DNA from: Liolophura sinensis
Lineage: Eukaryota > Mollusca > Polyplacophora > Chitonida > Chitonidae
Assembly: GCF_032854445.1 (NCBI RefSeq)
Contig: NC_088304.1
Coordinates: 5,768,001 to 5,828,000, forward strand
DNA: 60,000 bases
Direction: 5' to 3'
The notes beneath the pieces were generated by a model, which searched no databases, was not told where the DNA came from, and worked only from the letters and a program-made list of their open reading frames with translations. A program made the translations under genes and the position numbers. This document shows positions 22,979 through 35,284 of the stretch, one piece after another; position 1 is the first letter of the stretch; every line of letters starts with the position of its first letter.

Positions 22979-23639
22979 CTAAGCCAGAAGGCTGATGCAC
23001 AGATAATGGTATCTGTTTACTGTAACCTTTTCGGGACCCCGTACTTCCTCATCTATTACATTTACTATGGCAAATACACTTTTCTACCTGGATAACGTGA
23101 GTCTTTCATGCTTCATATTGATTTTGCTCCCACATACAAATGTAGCCCATCACCTGAAAGGGTACATTATTTCCTAGCGTCTGTATAGATAGTGTTGCCT
23201 GTCTTTCTAAACACTCCCTGCACTTTACACATGAAAACTCTGAGCGAACAAAATGTGCTATATTTGCCCCCAAAAAGGTAAACCAAATACATAAATATGG
23301 GAAAAGTTTGCTTAAATCATAGCAGAAAAATTACGACCACGACAGAGGAATGTAACAGACTGATAATGATGAATGAATATCATCAAAGAAAGTGACAGAA
23401 CTATGAAAACATATTCTTCTATACAGTAAGAAATATACACATACATGTGCACGCATGTGACTGATGCCTACAGAGGATACCCTGACTGTACAAAAAAAAA
23501 AAAAAAAAAAAAAAGAGGCAAATAAAAATATAATGAGTTGAAGAAATATGCTAGGAACATAAGGTACAAGTATACTAATGCATAAAGTCCAGTTTGTCAC
23601 AAAATGTTACCCTTATCTGAGTGGCATACACACATGTAG
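22979..23639. other. No gene seen
   Basis: Contains a 24-base A run at about 23492-23515 and nothing else recognised. Confidence 0.55.
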
Positions 23640-24540
23640 CTATAACACTGGCTCCATAAAACAACAGTTGTGCAATAATTATAGCAAAATGTTAGAACTC
23701 CCACCCCAGGTGAAATCAACAACCAGAAGGAACAATGTTAATTACACTACTTTAAAGAAATACAAAACCACAGCAAAATGTTACAATACTGTAATAAAAT
23801 CAATGATTGTGTCAAAATGTTAATCCAAAGAAAATTGGAACTGTGGGGACAACTGTGGCGAAATGTTATAATACTCCAAATCAACAACTGTCAAAATACA
23901 CATTTCACAATACCTCAATAAAGTCAACAACTAGCTGTAGAAAAATGATAGTCCACTGATTTGTTGCATTTGCAACTTGTGCTATAAACAACAGTATCAA
24001 AATCTTACAATACTCCTATTGATGCCATATGCCTGTAGCAAAATGCTATCACATTCCAATGAAATCTACAACTGTAGCAAAATGTTATAATAACTCAATG
24101 GAATCAGCAACTGTAGCAAAATGTTACAATACTCCAATTAAATACACAACTGTAACAAAATGTTACAATACTCCAATGAAATAAAAAACCATAGCAAAAT
24201 GTTACAATACTCCAATTAAATAAACAACTGTAACAAAATGTTACAATACTCCAATTAAATACACAACTGTAACAAAATGTTACAATACTCCAATTAAATA
24301 AACAACTGTAACAAAATGTTACAATACTCCAACTGAAGTAAGCAATTATAACAAAAATTAAAATAATTCAATGAAATCCACAACTACATGAAGGTGTAGC
24401 AAAAATAATACTCAGCAAAAAATCAAAATTGTGGAATAAAAAATGGTAGCAAAATGTGGCATATCAAAACTGGCTGTACCCAATAAATACATTAAAAAAT
24501 GCAACAAACGTAGCAAAATATTGCAGTGCTTTAAAAGAAA
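23640..24540 (+). repeat. Degenerate array, unit about 39-42 bp
   Basis: Units read ACAACTGTAACAAAATGTTA and CAATACTCCAATTAAAT. They are nearly identical at 24120-24330 and increasingly diverged towards both edges, as expected for an array homogenised at its centre. Confidence 0.88.
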
Positions 24541-25316
24541 TATTGAAAACAGACTGAATTACAAGAAGATAAAAATAGCATTCAGTGATTGCACATATAC
24601 ATTGTAGCTGTTAAAATAACACATCTTTTCAAACTGAAGTGAGCCTACAGAATCCCAGAAACCATACAGTATCCCCTGAATCTGCTTGAGGAGTTTCACA
24701 GAGGCAAATGGTACAATTCCTCTTAACTGAATATACCCGCCCTGGGCTGAATGAGACTGCAATAAATACAATGCTGCGAGAACTATTGCCTCTGTGCTAC
24801 AACAAAAAATTATCTGCCCACTGGAACATGTTAGACCTAGGCTATTTAAACAGTACATAGAAGCATGAACCAACAGAAAACTGGCCTGTAAATCACCAGT
24901 ACAAACCCCTTCCTGAGAATGTCTCCAAGTATGTGTCACATCAGAAGGATTGTTTATCTCATCTCCCGACTAAACAGTTCTTAAAAATACATATAAGATA
25001 CATCAAAGTCGACCACCTGTGCTTTAAACTCCGGAACTCGAGCAGCCTTTTATCTCAGCAGACGATCATCAAAGTTCAGACTTTCTGTTAGGAAATGTAA
25101 TTATCGCAGTGGGCATCCGATCATAAATTACGACACGTAAAATGATGTTATATGCTTTAACAACAGGTAATTTTAAACAACATGTACTTACAGTGTCTCG
25201 CGTTAATTGATTGCGATAAGATATGATTATTAATGAAGAGGAAGCAAAACATTATGTAATACACGATTATGGTAATTTATTTCCATATCGTTGAGTGATA
25301 CATGATACACTTACAA
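24541..25316. other. No supported gene
   Basis: Holds a 126-codon minus frame (24559-24939) without good splice sites; see rejected list. Confidence 0.5.
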
Positions 25317-25619
25317 TGTATATGGTAGTTAGATCACAGATATTGACTATCTGGTTACCATAACAACTGAAAAAAATGCCTGAAACATCATCACCTGTGT
25401 ATCTATATGTATATAACAACCATAACTTAAAACAACATAAATGCAAAACAAACAGACTTAAATCTAGAACGGACACAAAACCATTCATGCCTACATGTTC
25501 ATGTATCTCTATGGTACATGTAGATGTGCAAGTTGGGAAATTGGCAACCTGGTTACCGTGACAACTAAGGAAATGGACAAATGTAAGACACAACATACTG
25601 TCACCTACATCTATGTATC
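25317..25619 (+). repeat. Two diverged copies of a ~100-bp segment
   Basis: Copies at about 25317-25412 and 25500-25619 share CTGGTTACC(A/G)T(A/G)ACAACT and a following CATC(A)TCACCT..ATCTAT. The 109-codon minus frame across them repeats F-S-C-x-G-N-Q accordingly. Confidence 0.6.
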
Positions 25620-26370
25620 CACCAAAAATTAAAAATGCAATTTAGATTTGAGAGCCACACTACCTCCTCATGGTGATAATTAAGTTACTATTGCACGTTG
25701 AACAAATAAAGCTCCCGTAAACAACCTGGAAAATTTACCTGTTATCCTCTAATGTCTGTCACTTACAGTATTTCCTCTAAAGTTTACCATTTCTTCAAGA
25801 GACATGCTTAGCTTGACTCTGATTGATTCATCCACCTTCTAAGTTCACTTAATAGTTTCTGTGACATTTGATTAATTTCTTTTTAAAAAAAAACTTGTTG
25901 GCATCAAAAGTATCATTTTCACATATACCAAACTTTAGGTAAAATATGGTAATATTTAACCATATTTATTTGCCGCTAAAAACATATTTTAAGGGGGTGT
26001 ACAATTTTAGGTAATTTACCTCACAGCATTCTATTAAATGTTGCCATTAGATAAAAGTGAACAGGCCATGACAATATCATCACATATGCACATTATAGAC
26101 ATAGAACAAAAGATCAGAGGTAAAAGTACAAACAATGTTAAAAACCTTGTAACTATGGTGACATACTACTGGTTAATAGGCATTTCAACTGAATGACACG
26201 GTTCAAATCAAGAGAAACCTTGGAGATGTATGCATATACAGACAAGAATATTGACATGGGATATGTAGTATGAGTGTGTGCAATACCCTGTACTACATTT
26301 ATAAAGTACACTTTTATCATCTACCCATACATATTGGTTCGTATAATCATTATCTGAGAAATACACATAT
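25620..26370. other. No feature seen
   Basis: AT-rich; nothing recognised. Confidence 0.55.
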
Positions 26371-26548
26371 GTAATTCTTCAACCTTTTCGCATGTTTGCA
26401 AGGTGTTTATTCAAGCATATTCTGAAGGCATTTTTCTGTATTGACTGAAAAAATATACTTTTTGTGAAGCCCTAAAACTGGTCAACCTAACCAGTGTAGT
26501 TTTGTCTCCAAAATCAAATTTAAAATGTGCATAAATTCACAATCAAAA
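26371..26548 (-). mobile_element. TIR element D, copy
   Basis: Reverse orientation: TAATTCTTCAACCTTTTCGC, GCAAGGTGTTTATTCAAGCA, TTTGTGAAGCCCTAAAACTG, TAGTTTTGTCTCCAAAATCA and AATGTGCATAAATTCAC. The terminal segment beyond is lost. Confidence 0.75.
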
Positions 26549-27540
26549 GAGACTACATGTATATTCTGTTTGAACCTGAACATCTTCTACACATGTTCCC
26601 CACCAATCCTTCTCTTCCCGGATCAAATTGCTTTGATCTATTTCTGCCCGACAGCTTAATGAGAGCACATCCTATCAGCTGTCACAGAAACCAGGACGGG
26701 CTGAGAAGGTAACCACACGGCCAATCAAACAACAAAATCCCATCAAATCATGAATTATCATAATTACCAAAGATATCCAAGCTACCAGCAACCATAATGG
26801 ACATGGCTTGGAGAAGATTAAATTCATTACCAGCATTGGCAACAGACAGACATAAGCATGGAGGCAAGCCGAAGAGACCACCAAAAGTAGGCCTATACAT
26901 TCACCTGTCCTTCAGAGCAATGCTGTTGGTTGGTGTGTGTGGGGTGGGGGAATTTCCTATCGTACAACAGGATACTTTCATAGACTGTCATCCGAGTTCA
27001 GACTTTAAACAGTTAGCCTGGGACATGGAAACAGCCCACAGTGTGAGACAGTGTGAGCGAACTGTTAGCCAAACCAGAGTGTTGTTATCATGACAGTTTT
27101 ATTCACAATTAACATAATAACCACGACTGTGAGTACGAAAAAGACGGGAAAAACTAATGGGTTTCTTCTGTGACACTTTCGATAATGTGGTACAACACCT
27201 TGGTGGAAAAAATCTGACAGACACATTTTGGACCTTTTGATTCTGTTGAATCCTGTGTTGTTTTCATGGGCGTAATATTAATGTATCAAGCTTATTTTAG
27301 ACAACTCCTGTTGACACCAATTAGTATAGAGACTTTATCTAAACAAGTTCAGGAAGAACAAAAATAAAAAAAAATGTCAGACAGACCATATTCATAATGT
27401 TGGATTTCAGTGATGTGATATGGAGTGATTCTTTCATTTCGACAGTTAGGAAAAAATTCTTCTGAAATATGGTGATTTTTTGTGTCAATGTGTGTATGCA
27501 TCAAGATTGGTTTTGTAACTAACTGATCTCCCTCAGAAAG
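26549..27540. other. No supported gene
   Basis: The plus frame of 98 codons at 26797-27093 has no recognised similarity or splice structure. Confidence 0.5.
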
Positions 27541-27587
27541 TAAATTATTATTATAATTATTATTATAATTATTATTATTATTATTTT
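27541..27587. repeat. (ATT)n microsatellite
   Basis: TTATTATAATTATTATTATA and similar, directly beside a SINE tail. Confidence 0.88.
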
Positions 27588-27600
27588 TACTACATATTTA

Positions 27601-27745
27601 TTTATTTGATTGGTGTTTTACGCCGTACACAAGAATATTTCACTTATACGGCGGTGGCCAGCATTATGGTGGGAGGAAACCGGGCAGAGCCCGGGGGAAA
27701 CCCACGACCATCCGCAAGTTGCTGGCAGACCTTCCCACGTACAAC
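27601..27745 (-). mobile_element. SINE group A, 5'-truncated, 13-bp TSD
   Basis: Tail TTTATTTGATTGGTG, then TTACGCCGTACACAAGAATA, CCAGCATTATGGTGGGAGGA and CCACGACCATCCGCAAGTTG. It is flanked by exact 13-bp direct repeats TACTACATATTTA at 27588-27600 and 27746-27758. The head is missing, as usual for incomplete reverse transcription. Confidence 0.88.
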
Positions 27746-27814
27746 TACTACATATTTATGCACAAAAACATGTTACTATAGCATTAATGAGAGGGCTTAC
27801 ACAGAAATATATGT

Positions 27815-28175
27815 TTGAGTTATGAAGGTGCATGAAAACCACCATAAAATTCATAAAAGGCTTTTGACTACATTTTAAAATGCTGACAAAACTTAGAATT
27901 GCAAGGCTACCAAAGAGCCTGCCTGTATAAGGCACATGAATGCAATACTTCAGCTCAATACATAAAGAAATGAAATTGTGAATTTGGTAGTTTACGGTAA
28001 TTGATATGCTCACAGAGCATCAGCGATGGAACACCTCCCTTGCCTCATCGTACTTTCCAAGCGTGCAAAATTTCAGGTCAATACATGCAATACTTTTTTA
28101 GAATTTTACCCTTAACATTTTGTTTAACATTGCTGTCTCTATTACTGGACATCAATGCTGACGTCAACGTTCAGG
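27815..28175 (+). repeat. Dispersed repeat G, copy 1
   Basis: Aligns with 39433-39690: AATTTGGTA(G/A)TTTACGGTAA, CACAGAGCATCAGC and CAGGTCAATACATGCA(A/G)TAC. The last part (AACATTTTGTTTAACA) aligns with about 40015. Confidence 0.65.
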
Positions 28176-28346
28176 TATGACACAAGTTATGCCTATACTG
28201 TATACAGGCAAGCTAAAAATGATGTGGAGATACATGATGTGTAGTTTTGCGTACAATTTTTACCGATCTTTTCACTGACGCTTACTCAATTCATTCGTCT
28301 GTCTTCACTTTAAATATGACTTAACTGAGAAATAAACCTGGTGTTC

Positions 28347-29105
28347 CTGCATAGAAGGCAGATGCTCCCACCTGTCTGCCAGCACACTATAACACTGCAC
28401 AGTAGACACCCCGCCCAGTCACATTTCAATGACACTGGGCCAACCAGCCCTGTTTCCTTGCTCTAACCATAGAAGGCAGATGCTCCCACCTCTCTGCCAG
28501 CACACTATAATACTGCACAGTAGACACCCCGCCCAGTCACATTTCACTGACACTGGGCCAACCAGCCCTGTTTCCTTGCTCTAACCATAGAAGGCAGATG
28601 CTGCCACCTGTCTGCCAGCACACTATAATACTGCACAGTAGACACCCTGCCCAGTCACATTTCACTGACGCTGGGCCAACCAGCCCTGTTTCCTTGCTCT
28701 AACCATAGAAGGCAGATGCTCCCACCTCTCTGCCAGCACACTATAATACTGCACAGTAGACACCCTGCCCAGTCACATTTCAATGACACTGGGCCAACCA
28801 GCCCTGTTTCCTTGCTCTAACCATAGAAGGCAGATGCTCCCACCTGTCTGCCAGCAAACTATAATACTGCACAGTAGACACCCCGCCCAGTCACATTTCA
28901 CTGACACTGGGCCACCCAGCCCTGTTTCCTTGCTCTAACCATAGAAGGCAGATGCTCCCACCTGTCTGCCAGCACACTATAATACTGCACAGTAGACACC
29001 CTGCCCAGTCACATTTCACTGACACTGGGCCAACCAGTCCTGTTTCCTTGCTCTAACATCTCATTGTTGAGCGCTAAGCCATGCAGTAACATGTACCATT
29101 TATAC
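28347..29105 (-). repeat. 118-bp array derived from SINE group C
   Basis: Six units marked by CATAGAAGGCAGATGCTCCC, GCCCAGTCACATTTCACTGA and GGGCCAACCAGCCCTGTTTC. The second and third marks are interior parts of group C, and the array runs into remaining group C sequence (TTGTTGAGCGCTAAGC, AACATGTACCATTT) at its right edge. An internal segment of one SINE was thus amplified in tandem. Confidence 0.9.
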
Positions 29106-29195
29106 TCTTATGACCGACTCAGGCTTGAAGCCATGTCTCCAGACCATGAGCAATGTTTATTAAGGTTATTACAATATTACCTGTGTTAAACTTAC

Positions 29196-29495
29196 TTTTA
29201 TCAACAGTCTTGTCAGCATCCTTGCATTGCAAAAATCTTGCCAGGGTAGAATTGGTCTCATGAGATATTGTCATGGACTTTGGGTCAACGCTTGCATGGT
29301 TGACAACAGATATCCCAGGCCTTTGCTTCACCAACAAATTCTGGAAAATTGTTTCAAAGTCTTCTGTTTTGATAGATTCCAGATCACTGGTGTACCCTGA
29401 AGAGTTAAGAGTGTAGCCTGCTCTAGGAGAACGGAGGTATTCTGTGTGCGGAGGTTTTCCCGAGGGAGGTCGACGGGGGCTTGCACTTCTTGTGT
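29196..29495 (-). CDS. Longest exon, IKTEDFETIFQNLL motif
   Basis: 300 bases, phase 1 to phase 1. The acceptor TTGTTTTCAG lies above 29495. The donor AAAA|GTAAGT below 29196 is consensus; a second in-phase donor (CACAG|GTAATA) 15 bases further on would add five residues. The peptide begins with a basic S/P-rich part (TRSASPRRPPSGKPPHTEYL), then SGYTSDLESIKTEDFETIFQ followed by NLLVKQRPG and a polar tail with TISHETNSTLARFLQCKDAD. The motif FETIFQNLL matches those of three other exons, and IKTEDFE is shared exactly with 37028-37135. Family unknown. Confidence 0.82.
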
Positions 29496-29968
29496 CTGAA
29501 AACAACGACGACTTATTATGTAAACGATTCTGAAAATGGAAAGTCAAAGGTCAAGACACGATATGGCTCATTTTGCTGGTTATAAGTATGTTATATCATT
29601 ATATACTCAGTCTCACAAATGATGAGAATATGAAGTTGAAGTGTATGGCGTCTGAACACATGCATCATTTAAACATATTTACTTACTTTAATTAAACCAC
29701 CTTAATTATCTCATACTTTCAGTTTTCACTTTACGTTTTTAGGACTCTACTGGCAGTATAATATTGTGATATGTGTAACAAAGTGAAAGATCAAGCATAA
29801 GTTAGTTGTTTCAGCATCCACTTGTAGCTATAACTAGCAGGTTATATTGGGCTATTTCCCAAAAGGCCATCAAGAACTAGAAAACGGAAAGAGGAAAAAA
29901 AATGTATGTGAGGAAGTTTTGGAGCTCTCTGCTGACAGCAAACAGTTTTGAGGTACCGATACTCATAC

Positions 29969-30115
29969 CTTTTTTCCGCCTTTGGGGTTGGGCTGGCTTC
30001 CGTGGGGGACTGAAGGGATGAGACATGGTCAGCTTCTTCAACTCCAGAGCTCCACCGCTATAGGAACGTTTATGTAATGATGTCATCCGTCTGTCAGTCA
30101 TGGCTGGCAGGCTCT
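29969..30115 (-). CDS. Basic, proline-rich exon
   Basis: 147 bases, phase 1 to phase 1. The acceptor CATTGTAG lies above 30115 and the donor AAAAAAG|GTATGAG below 29969. The peptide reads SLPAMTDRRMTSLHKRSYSG and later MSHPFSPPRKPAQPQRRKK. It is strongly basic with PxxP-like stretches and serines that could be phosphorylated, unlike the acidic upstream exons. It joins in frame to the next exon to give RRKKDTRSASPRRP. An internal methionine could serve as a start in an alternative transcript, but nothing shows this. Confidence 0.75.
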
Positions 30116-31080
30116 CTACAATGACAACACATTGTCAACAACTAGAATACAGTGGCCACTTTCACAACACTTTGTAAGTCATATTTCTCGTCACGTTTTT
30201 TGCAAACGACATTGTCTAAGTTAACGTGTAATAAGAGGCGATGTCATTTACAAGAAATATTACAAAAAAATTGATTTACGATGTTTTCTGCACGACGGCC
30301 CAGATTGGGCGCTATGATATAAAAATTCTGAAATGCATCATCGTTCTAACCATCTGAAAGGGTGCAACTCGAAATATATAGGGTAAATATTGAATGAAAA
30401 TAAGCTGTTTATGGATAGCAGGAAGAAGTGTACAAAAATTTAATGGAAATCCCTACGTTATGGAGGCGTTGTGCTGACAAAATCACATCTGCAAAGTTAC
30501 CTTTCAGTATATAAATGGGGAAAACCCTAAAACACTGATGCATACAGGTAGAAAATGTATTAAAATTTTGATAGAAATGGACGCAGTTTGCAGGAACAAA
30601 AACATGTGTCCAGACAAACTACAGTGATTGCTCCATACCTCCCGTAGACATTCATACAATAATGGAATCCCAATGTGAAATCACATGAATTTTCATCACA
30701 ATCATTTTATCGTGTATTTCTACGCTACTGCCATGGAAACGAGAAATTCCATCAATACAGCCCCAGATGAAACAAAATTTGAATTCACTATAATCCTGTG
30801 TGAAACAGACTGACTATAATACCACTGTGTTCAGGTGATTCAAAATGGAAACCAGGATAAAAACCTAGTCAGTTCACATAAAAATGAGACCAAATACCCC
30901 AAAAATGAAATCATTATCTGAAGAGCTCTGACTACTATTGCAATCACCTCTTTAAAACGTGCCATTTACAGTCAATTGCGGTCCCAGTTTCAAACGGGCA
31001 CCTAGTTGAACTCAATACAAAGCTGTATACCAGCTAGTTCATACCAAACAGGAAATGCCATGACTACATGTACATGTATA
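30116..31080. other. No feature seen (intron)
   Basis: Between exons at 31.8 and 30.1 kb; no recognised repeats. Confidence 0.5.
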
Positions 31081-31093
31081 TACATGTAAATTT

Positions 31094-31314
31094 CAATGAT
31101 CCAGGAGCCTCTCACCAATGCAGTCGCTGTGAGTTCAAGTTCAGCTCATGCTGGCTTCCCCTCCGGCCGTACGTGGGAAGGTCTGAAAGCAACCTGCGGA
31201 TGGTCGTGGGTTTCCCCCGGGCTCTGCCCGGTTTCCTCCTACCATAATGCTGGCCGCCGTCGTATAAGTGAAATATTCTTGAGTACGGCGTAAAACACCA
31301 ATCAAATAAATAAA
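31094..31314 (+). mobile_element. SINE group A, 13-bp TSD
   Basis: Head part GTGAGTTCAAGTTCAGCTCA (tRNA B-box-like), core CCCCCGGGCTCTGCCCGG, tail ACACCAATCAAATAAATAAA. Flanked by TACATGTAAATTT at 31081-31093 and 31315-31327. Lies within an intron of the minus-strand gene, in antisense. Confidence 0.9.
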
Positions 31315-31359
31315 TACATGTAAATTTTGACTAAATATATATGTACGCTGGGTATTTTA

Positions 31360-31507
31360 TTGCACAATTTTTTAATCCCACTGGATGAGGAATCATTAGA
31401 TGTGTTTACACACACTTTGCCTTCTTGTGGCAGGGTTCGTCCACGCCACCAGGGCATTGCTGCCACTGAAGCATCATGCTGTAGTCACCAGACATGACAT
31501 CAGTCTA
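31360..31507 (-). mobile_element. SINE group C fragment
   Basis: CTTCTTGTGGCAGGGTTCGT, GCTGCCACTGAAGCATCATG and CACCAGACATGACATCA match the middle of group C. Confidence 0.68.
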
Positions 31508-31780
31508 AGCATTAGGTCGCCGAAAGACGTCCATTTTGAATTATAAAATTTAGCAGATTAACTGTGTGTATCAAGAGACAGAAATCTGATGTGACGTCAC
31601 TGGTCTCAACGTGGTCAGAATAATCCACCATAGAGTTCAGTTTCAACTGCATTTTACTCGGTTGAAGAAATTCTAAACACATAAATCCAACTATTTTGCT
31701 AGAGAGGGTTTAGTGGCCTTCTGTCTGACATATACTTGATGTTCATGTTTTCTTCACCTTCAAGGAATCTTGCAGCATAC

Positions 31781-31879
31781 CTGTCAGTTTTGCCAGTGCT
31801 CTGTCGAATTCGGCTTCAAGCTCATCAGAGGTATCACTCTTTGTGTGGCAGTGTGCTGCCTGTTCAGTCTTACCTCCAG
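31781..31879 (-). CDS. Exon with LEAEFDRAL motif
   Basis: 99 bases, phase 1 to phase 1. The acceptor GGTTTCACAG lies above 31879 and the donor CTGACAG|GTATGC below 31781. The peptide starts GGKTEQAAHCHTKSDTSDEL and continues EAEFDRALAKLT. LEAEFDRAL fits the recurring motif and is followed by only three residues before the donor. The spacing of charged and hydrophobic residues suggests a short amphipathic helix (inference). Confidence 0.75.
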
Positions 31880-32362
31880 CTGTGAAACCAGTGTTAAAAG
31901 AACATGCTTCAGTCAAACAGCATATCTTATTTTTCATTTTTATTTTTAAAACCTCTTACTGTTTTGCTACATTAAACATCTCCATAAAACACAAAAATTA
32001 ATATGTACATGTTTTTCTAGTCACAGTACTCTTGCAATCTAGGCTTGATATCAGATTACAGCTTTCATAAATTTAAATGAAGTAAACATCCAAATGGTGA
32101 CAGAGTAAACCTATCTGAACTAGAAAACTGATGTCACCACCCTCCTTACCCATTGCTAAGTTAAACAGTTCTTAAGGACCCAAAAGATAATCCTACAACT
32201 GGACAAATGAACAGATATCGTTAAATATGCATACTTTAAGCACTGCTCCAGCTTATTTTTAAACCTGATTGGCCGTTACACAAAATGAATCTGCACACAA
32301 AATTTTATACATATTGGACAATATCTAGAAAAGTTATAGTAAAGAAATGAAAAATGAATAAG

Positions 32363-32735
32363 AATCATGCAAATCGTTAAATATGCAAAACCAACACCCA
32401 ATTCGGAGTTGTTTTTCATCCCCAAGGTCTCACTTATGTAATGTATAAACATGCCAATTTCACCATTCTCCTCTAATTACCTTTCATGATATACGTAAAT
32501 TACACAACACCTGACCAACAGACCAATCAGAATCATGCAAATTGTTAAATATGCAAAACCCACACCCAATTTGGGGTTGTTTTCCAACCCCAAGGTCTCA
32601 CTTATGTAATGTATAAACATGCCAATTTCACCATTCTCCTCTAATTACCTTTCATGATACACGTAAATTACACAACACCTGACCAACAGACCAATCAGAA
32701 TCATGCAAATCGTTAAATGTGCAAAACCTATTCAC
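32363..32735 (+). repeat. 168-bp tandem repeat, 2.2 units
   Basis: AATCATGCAAATCGTTAAAT recurs at 32363, 32531 and 32699. The two full units differ at only a few bases. Confidence 0.93.
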
Positions 32736-34011
32736 AGATCTTTCTCAGCTGGTTTTCATTTTTAATCTGAGGTTATACAAAATGAGCCTGCGCAGAAATT
32801 CTTAATGATACCAGACAATATTTTACATCAGTCACACAGCATAGGAACTAACGAAAATCATGAATTCATTAAATATGTGAAACTTATCAGGTACATATCA
32901 GGTTAGTTTTGGAATTTAATGTGGTGTATTCCTTGAGTTAATTTTCAAGAAGTGAACAGTGAGAGGATTACAGAAAATCAACAGACCCACCAAACACAGC
33001 CATCATATATACTACTTTCTTTTCAAGAAGGGCGATAGAGTAGATAAGAAAAATAGATCTCTCCAACATATGCTGCAAATGCTGTAAGTTGAAGTAAACA
33101 AGCTGGTAATATTACAGCAGACATATGTGAAAAATGATTTACATGTAAATATGCATTCAAAAATATCAACAACAAAAACACATATTAGCCTATACAGTAT
33201 AACATAGAAACCTTAGAACTACTGACATTTGTTTGAATCATTTTCAGGATTTCATAACGTAGCCATGACTGTGTCCTCTTTGTTATTTGTTTGTTCATAT
33301 CATGACTATAATGAGGGTCTTATGAATGATGGAAGAATAAATCCCATGAAAAGAAGAATCCCCCCCCCCCATCCCCCCCCACCCCCGCACCCCAAAATAA
33401 GGCGCCTCATGCATGCAGCTGGTCACAAATTTCATGCACATGAAACAAATACATAGGGCAAAATAGACAGGGAATCAAAAAAAAAAAAAAAGTGCAGATT
33501 ATAAAAGACTGCTTTTTCTACACTACTTTGAACATGCTTGAAATATTTCTGGAGGGTGATACAAAAGGGTTATTATGTAGGACTGTGCACCGGTCACCAT
33601 GGTAACAGGTAAATACTCAATTCATGCATCCATGCTTTGTGTTCGAGAGTATGTAGCATGCGTAGAAGCTCACATGCTTGATTCTAAATTCGTCATTTTT
33701 TCAAAGATCTAACACAATGTATGAGAAAAGGAATATTTGGGGTCGGGTAGTCTGAAGAATATAGCAGCGTCAAACCTTGAGTTTCGAGACTGGAGAAACT
33801 GCTCAGTGACATTCTATCATCTTCACTGCAGCTATCCTCTTGCTGCCATTTTGACTCAGTTACCATGGTTACTGCTGTTTGTTTTGACTCAGAAAAGCCA
33901 TCATCATCTTGGTCGAGTTAATTGATTTAATTGAAAATCATTTATATTAGACAGAAAAATTCAAAACACAAACATACTTAGAAAATATAACTCACAGATA
34001 CACATGTACAC
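32736..34011. other. No gene seen (intron)
   Basis: Holds a C-rich run (33359-33392) and a short A run at about 33478-33491; nothing else recognised. Confidence 0.5.
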
Positions 34012-34062
34012 AAGACAATGCCGGTACATAAGACAATGCTGGTACATAAGACAATGCCGGTA
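34012..34062 (+). repeat. 18-bp tandem repeat, three units
   Basis: AAGACAATGCCGGTACAT repeated three times with one substitution. Confidence 0.9.
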
Positions 34063-35023
34063 CAGTATTACTGACGCTACACATTGAGGGTAGACTATGG
34101 AGGACTCATTTTTTCCCCTCTCTTTTTGAAGTCCGTGTCACTTAATGATTTACCAACATTTTGTGACATGAAAACATGGTTACTTGCAAAGATAGACACT
34201 TTCTGATTAGTTATATGTATTTGCAGAATTGTACTCATACAGGGTAACAGAAGGTACACATGTACTAGTGGCTTTACCCTACAATCTGCATCAGATACAA
34301 TCACTAAATAATAACTATCATCAGGTCACATCAATTTTAACTGTTGTTTTGTGGGCAGAATAAATCTTCTTTCTATGTTGTCGAAAATTAAAAAAAAAAT
34401 AAAACTAAAACATGAAAATCAGCTAATTTATGGACTATATTGGCAATTTTTCCTGCTGAAGAAACGCTGACATCATTGGAAAGCCTTGAAAAACAAAATC
34501 ATATAAACTTAAAGAGTGGACAAAATAAAAGGGTGGAGTATCGGTTGTTTTTTTCTTCTTGTCTGTATCACTTTTGGATTTTTTACTGTTGGCTCACCCA
34601 TAAAACACAAAGTAAAATTGGTGTTGCTTATAAACTGAATTACACTTCTGATTGCATTTTACCACAAAGAATTTCTCTCCTGTTCTTTTCACAAAATTTT
34701 GTTGATTTAATTCTTCTCAAAAGGTGAGTTGTCCAAAAAAACATAAAGGCCAGGCCTATTATATTGAAGTCAAAACAGGTAAGTTCTTTAGCTGTCATAA
34801 AATTTGCCCAAAAAGTGCAATTTTAGAGGGAAATGAAGGCAACAAAATAGGGCTATCTTCCCAAGAAAAAATTCAAACATCTTTCTAAGATCCCAAGAAC
34901 TGTCAGAAAAAAGGCAACTATGTAACTTAGTCATGAACATCATGACATACAACGCATGCAAGGGTAGTCTCAGATGAGCTCATTTTGTCAGGTTATTCAT
35001 AACTATGTCATAAATTTCCATCT
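34063..35023. other. No gene seen (intron)
   Basis: The 95-codon plus frame at 34440-34727 is low-complexity and unsupported. Confidence 0.5.
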
Positions 35024-35036
35024 TCAAAATGATGAC

Positions 35037-35284
35037 TCAGTTGGTTAGCACGCTAGCGCAACGTAATGACCTAGGAGCCTCTCACCAATACTGTGGCTCT
35101 GAGTTCAAGTCCAGCTCATGCTGGCTTCCTCTTTGGCCGTATGTGGGAAGGTGTGCCAGCAACCTGCGAATGGCCGTGGGCTTTCCCTGGGCTCTGTCCA
35201 GTTTCCTCTTACCATAATGCTGGCTGCCGTCGTATAAGTGAAAAATTCTTGAGCACCGCTTAAAACACCAATCAAATAAATGAG
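35037..35284 (+). mobile_element. SINE group A, full length, 13-bp TSD
   Basis: Head TCAGTTGGTTAGCACGCTAG (A-box-like) and GAGTTCAAGTCCAGCTC (B-box-like), core and ACACCAATCAAATAAA tail, 248 bp. Flanking direct repeats TCAAAATGATGAC at 35024-35036 and 35285-35297. This copy sets the orientation and the ends of the group: a tRNA-derived SINE transcribed by RNA polymerase III (family knowledge). It may correspond to the molluscan V-SINE called RUDI, but I cannot confirm that. Confidence 0.92.

Noticed and set aside
24559-24939. 126-codon minus frame, the longest outside tandem arrays
   Set aside because: No acceptor/donor pair in a phase matching the neighbouring exons, cysteine- and phenylalanine-rich chance-like composition, no family recognised.
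25267-25596. 109-codon minus frame with repeated F-S-C-x-G-N-Q
   Set aside because: The repetition is explained by a diverged DNA duplication, and no splice structure was found.
35037-35110. tRNA-like sequence with A- and B-box elements
   Set aside because: It is the head of a SINE, not a foldable tRNA gene; I could not form a complete cloverleaf.
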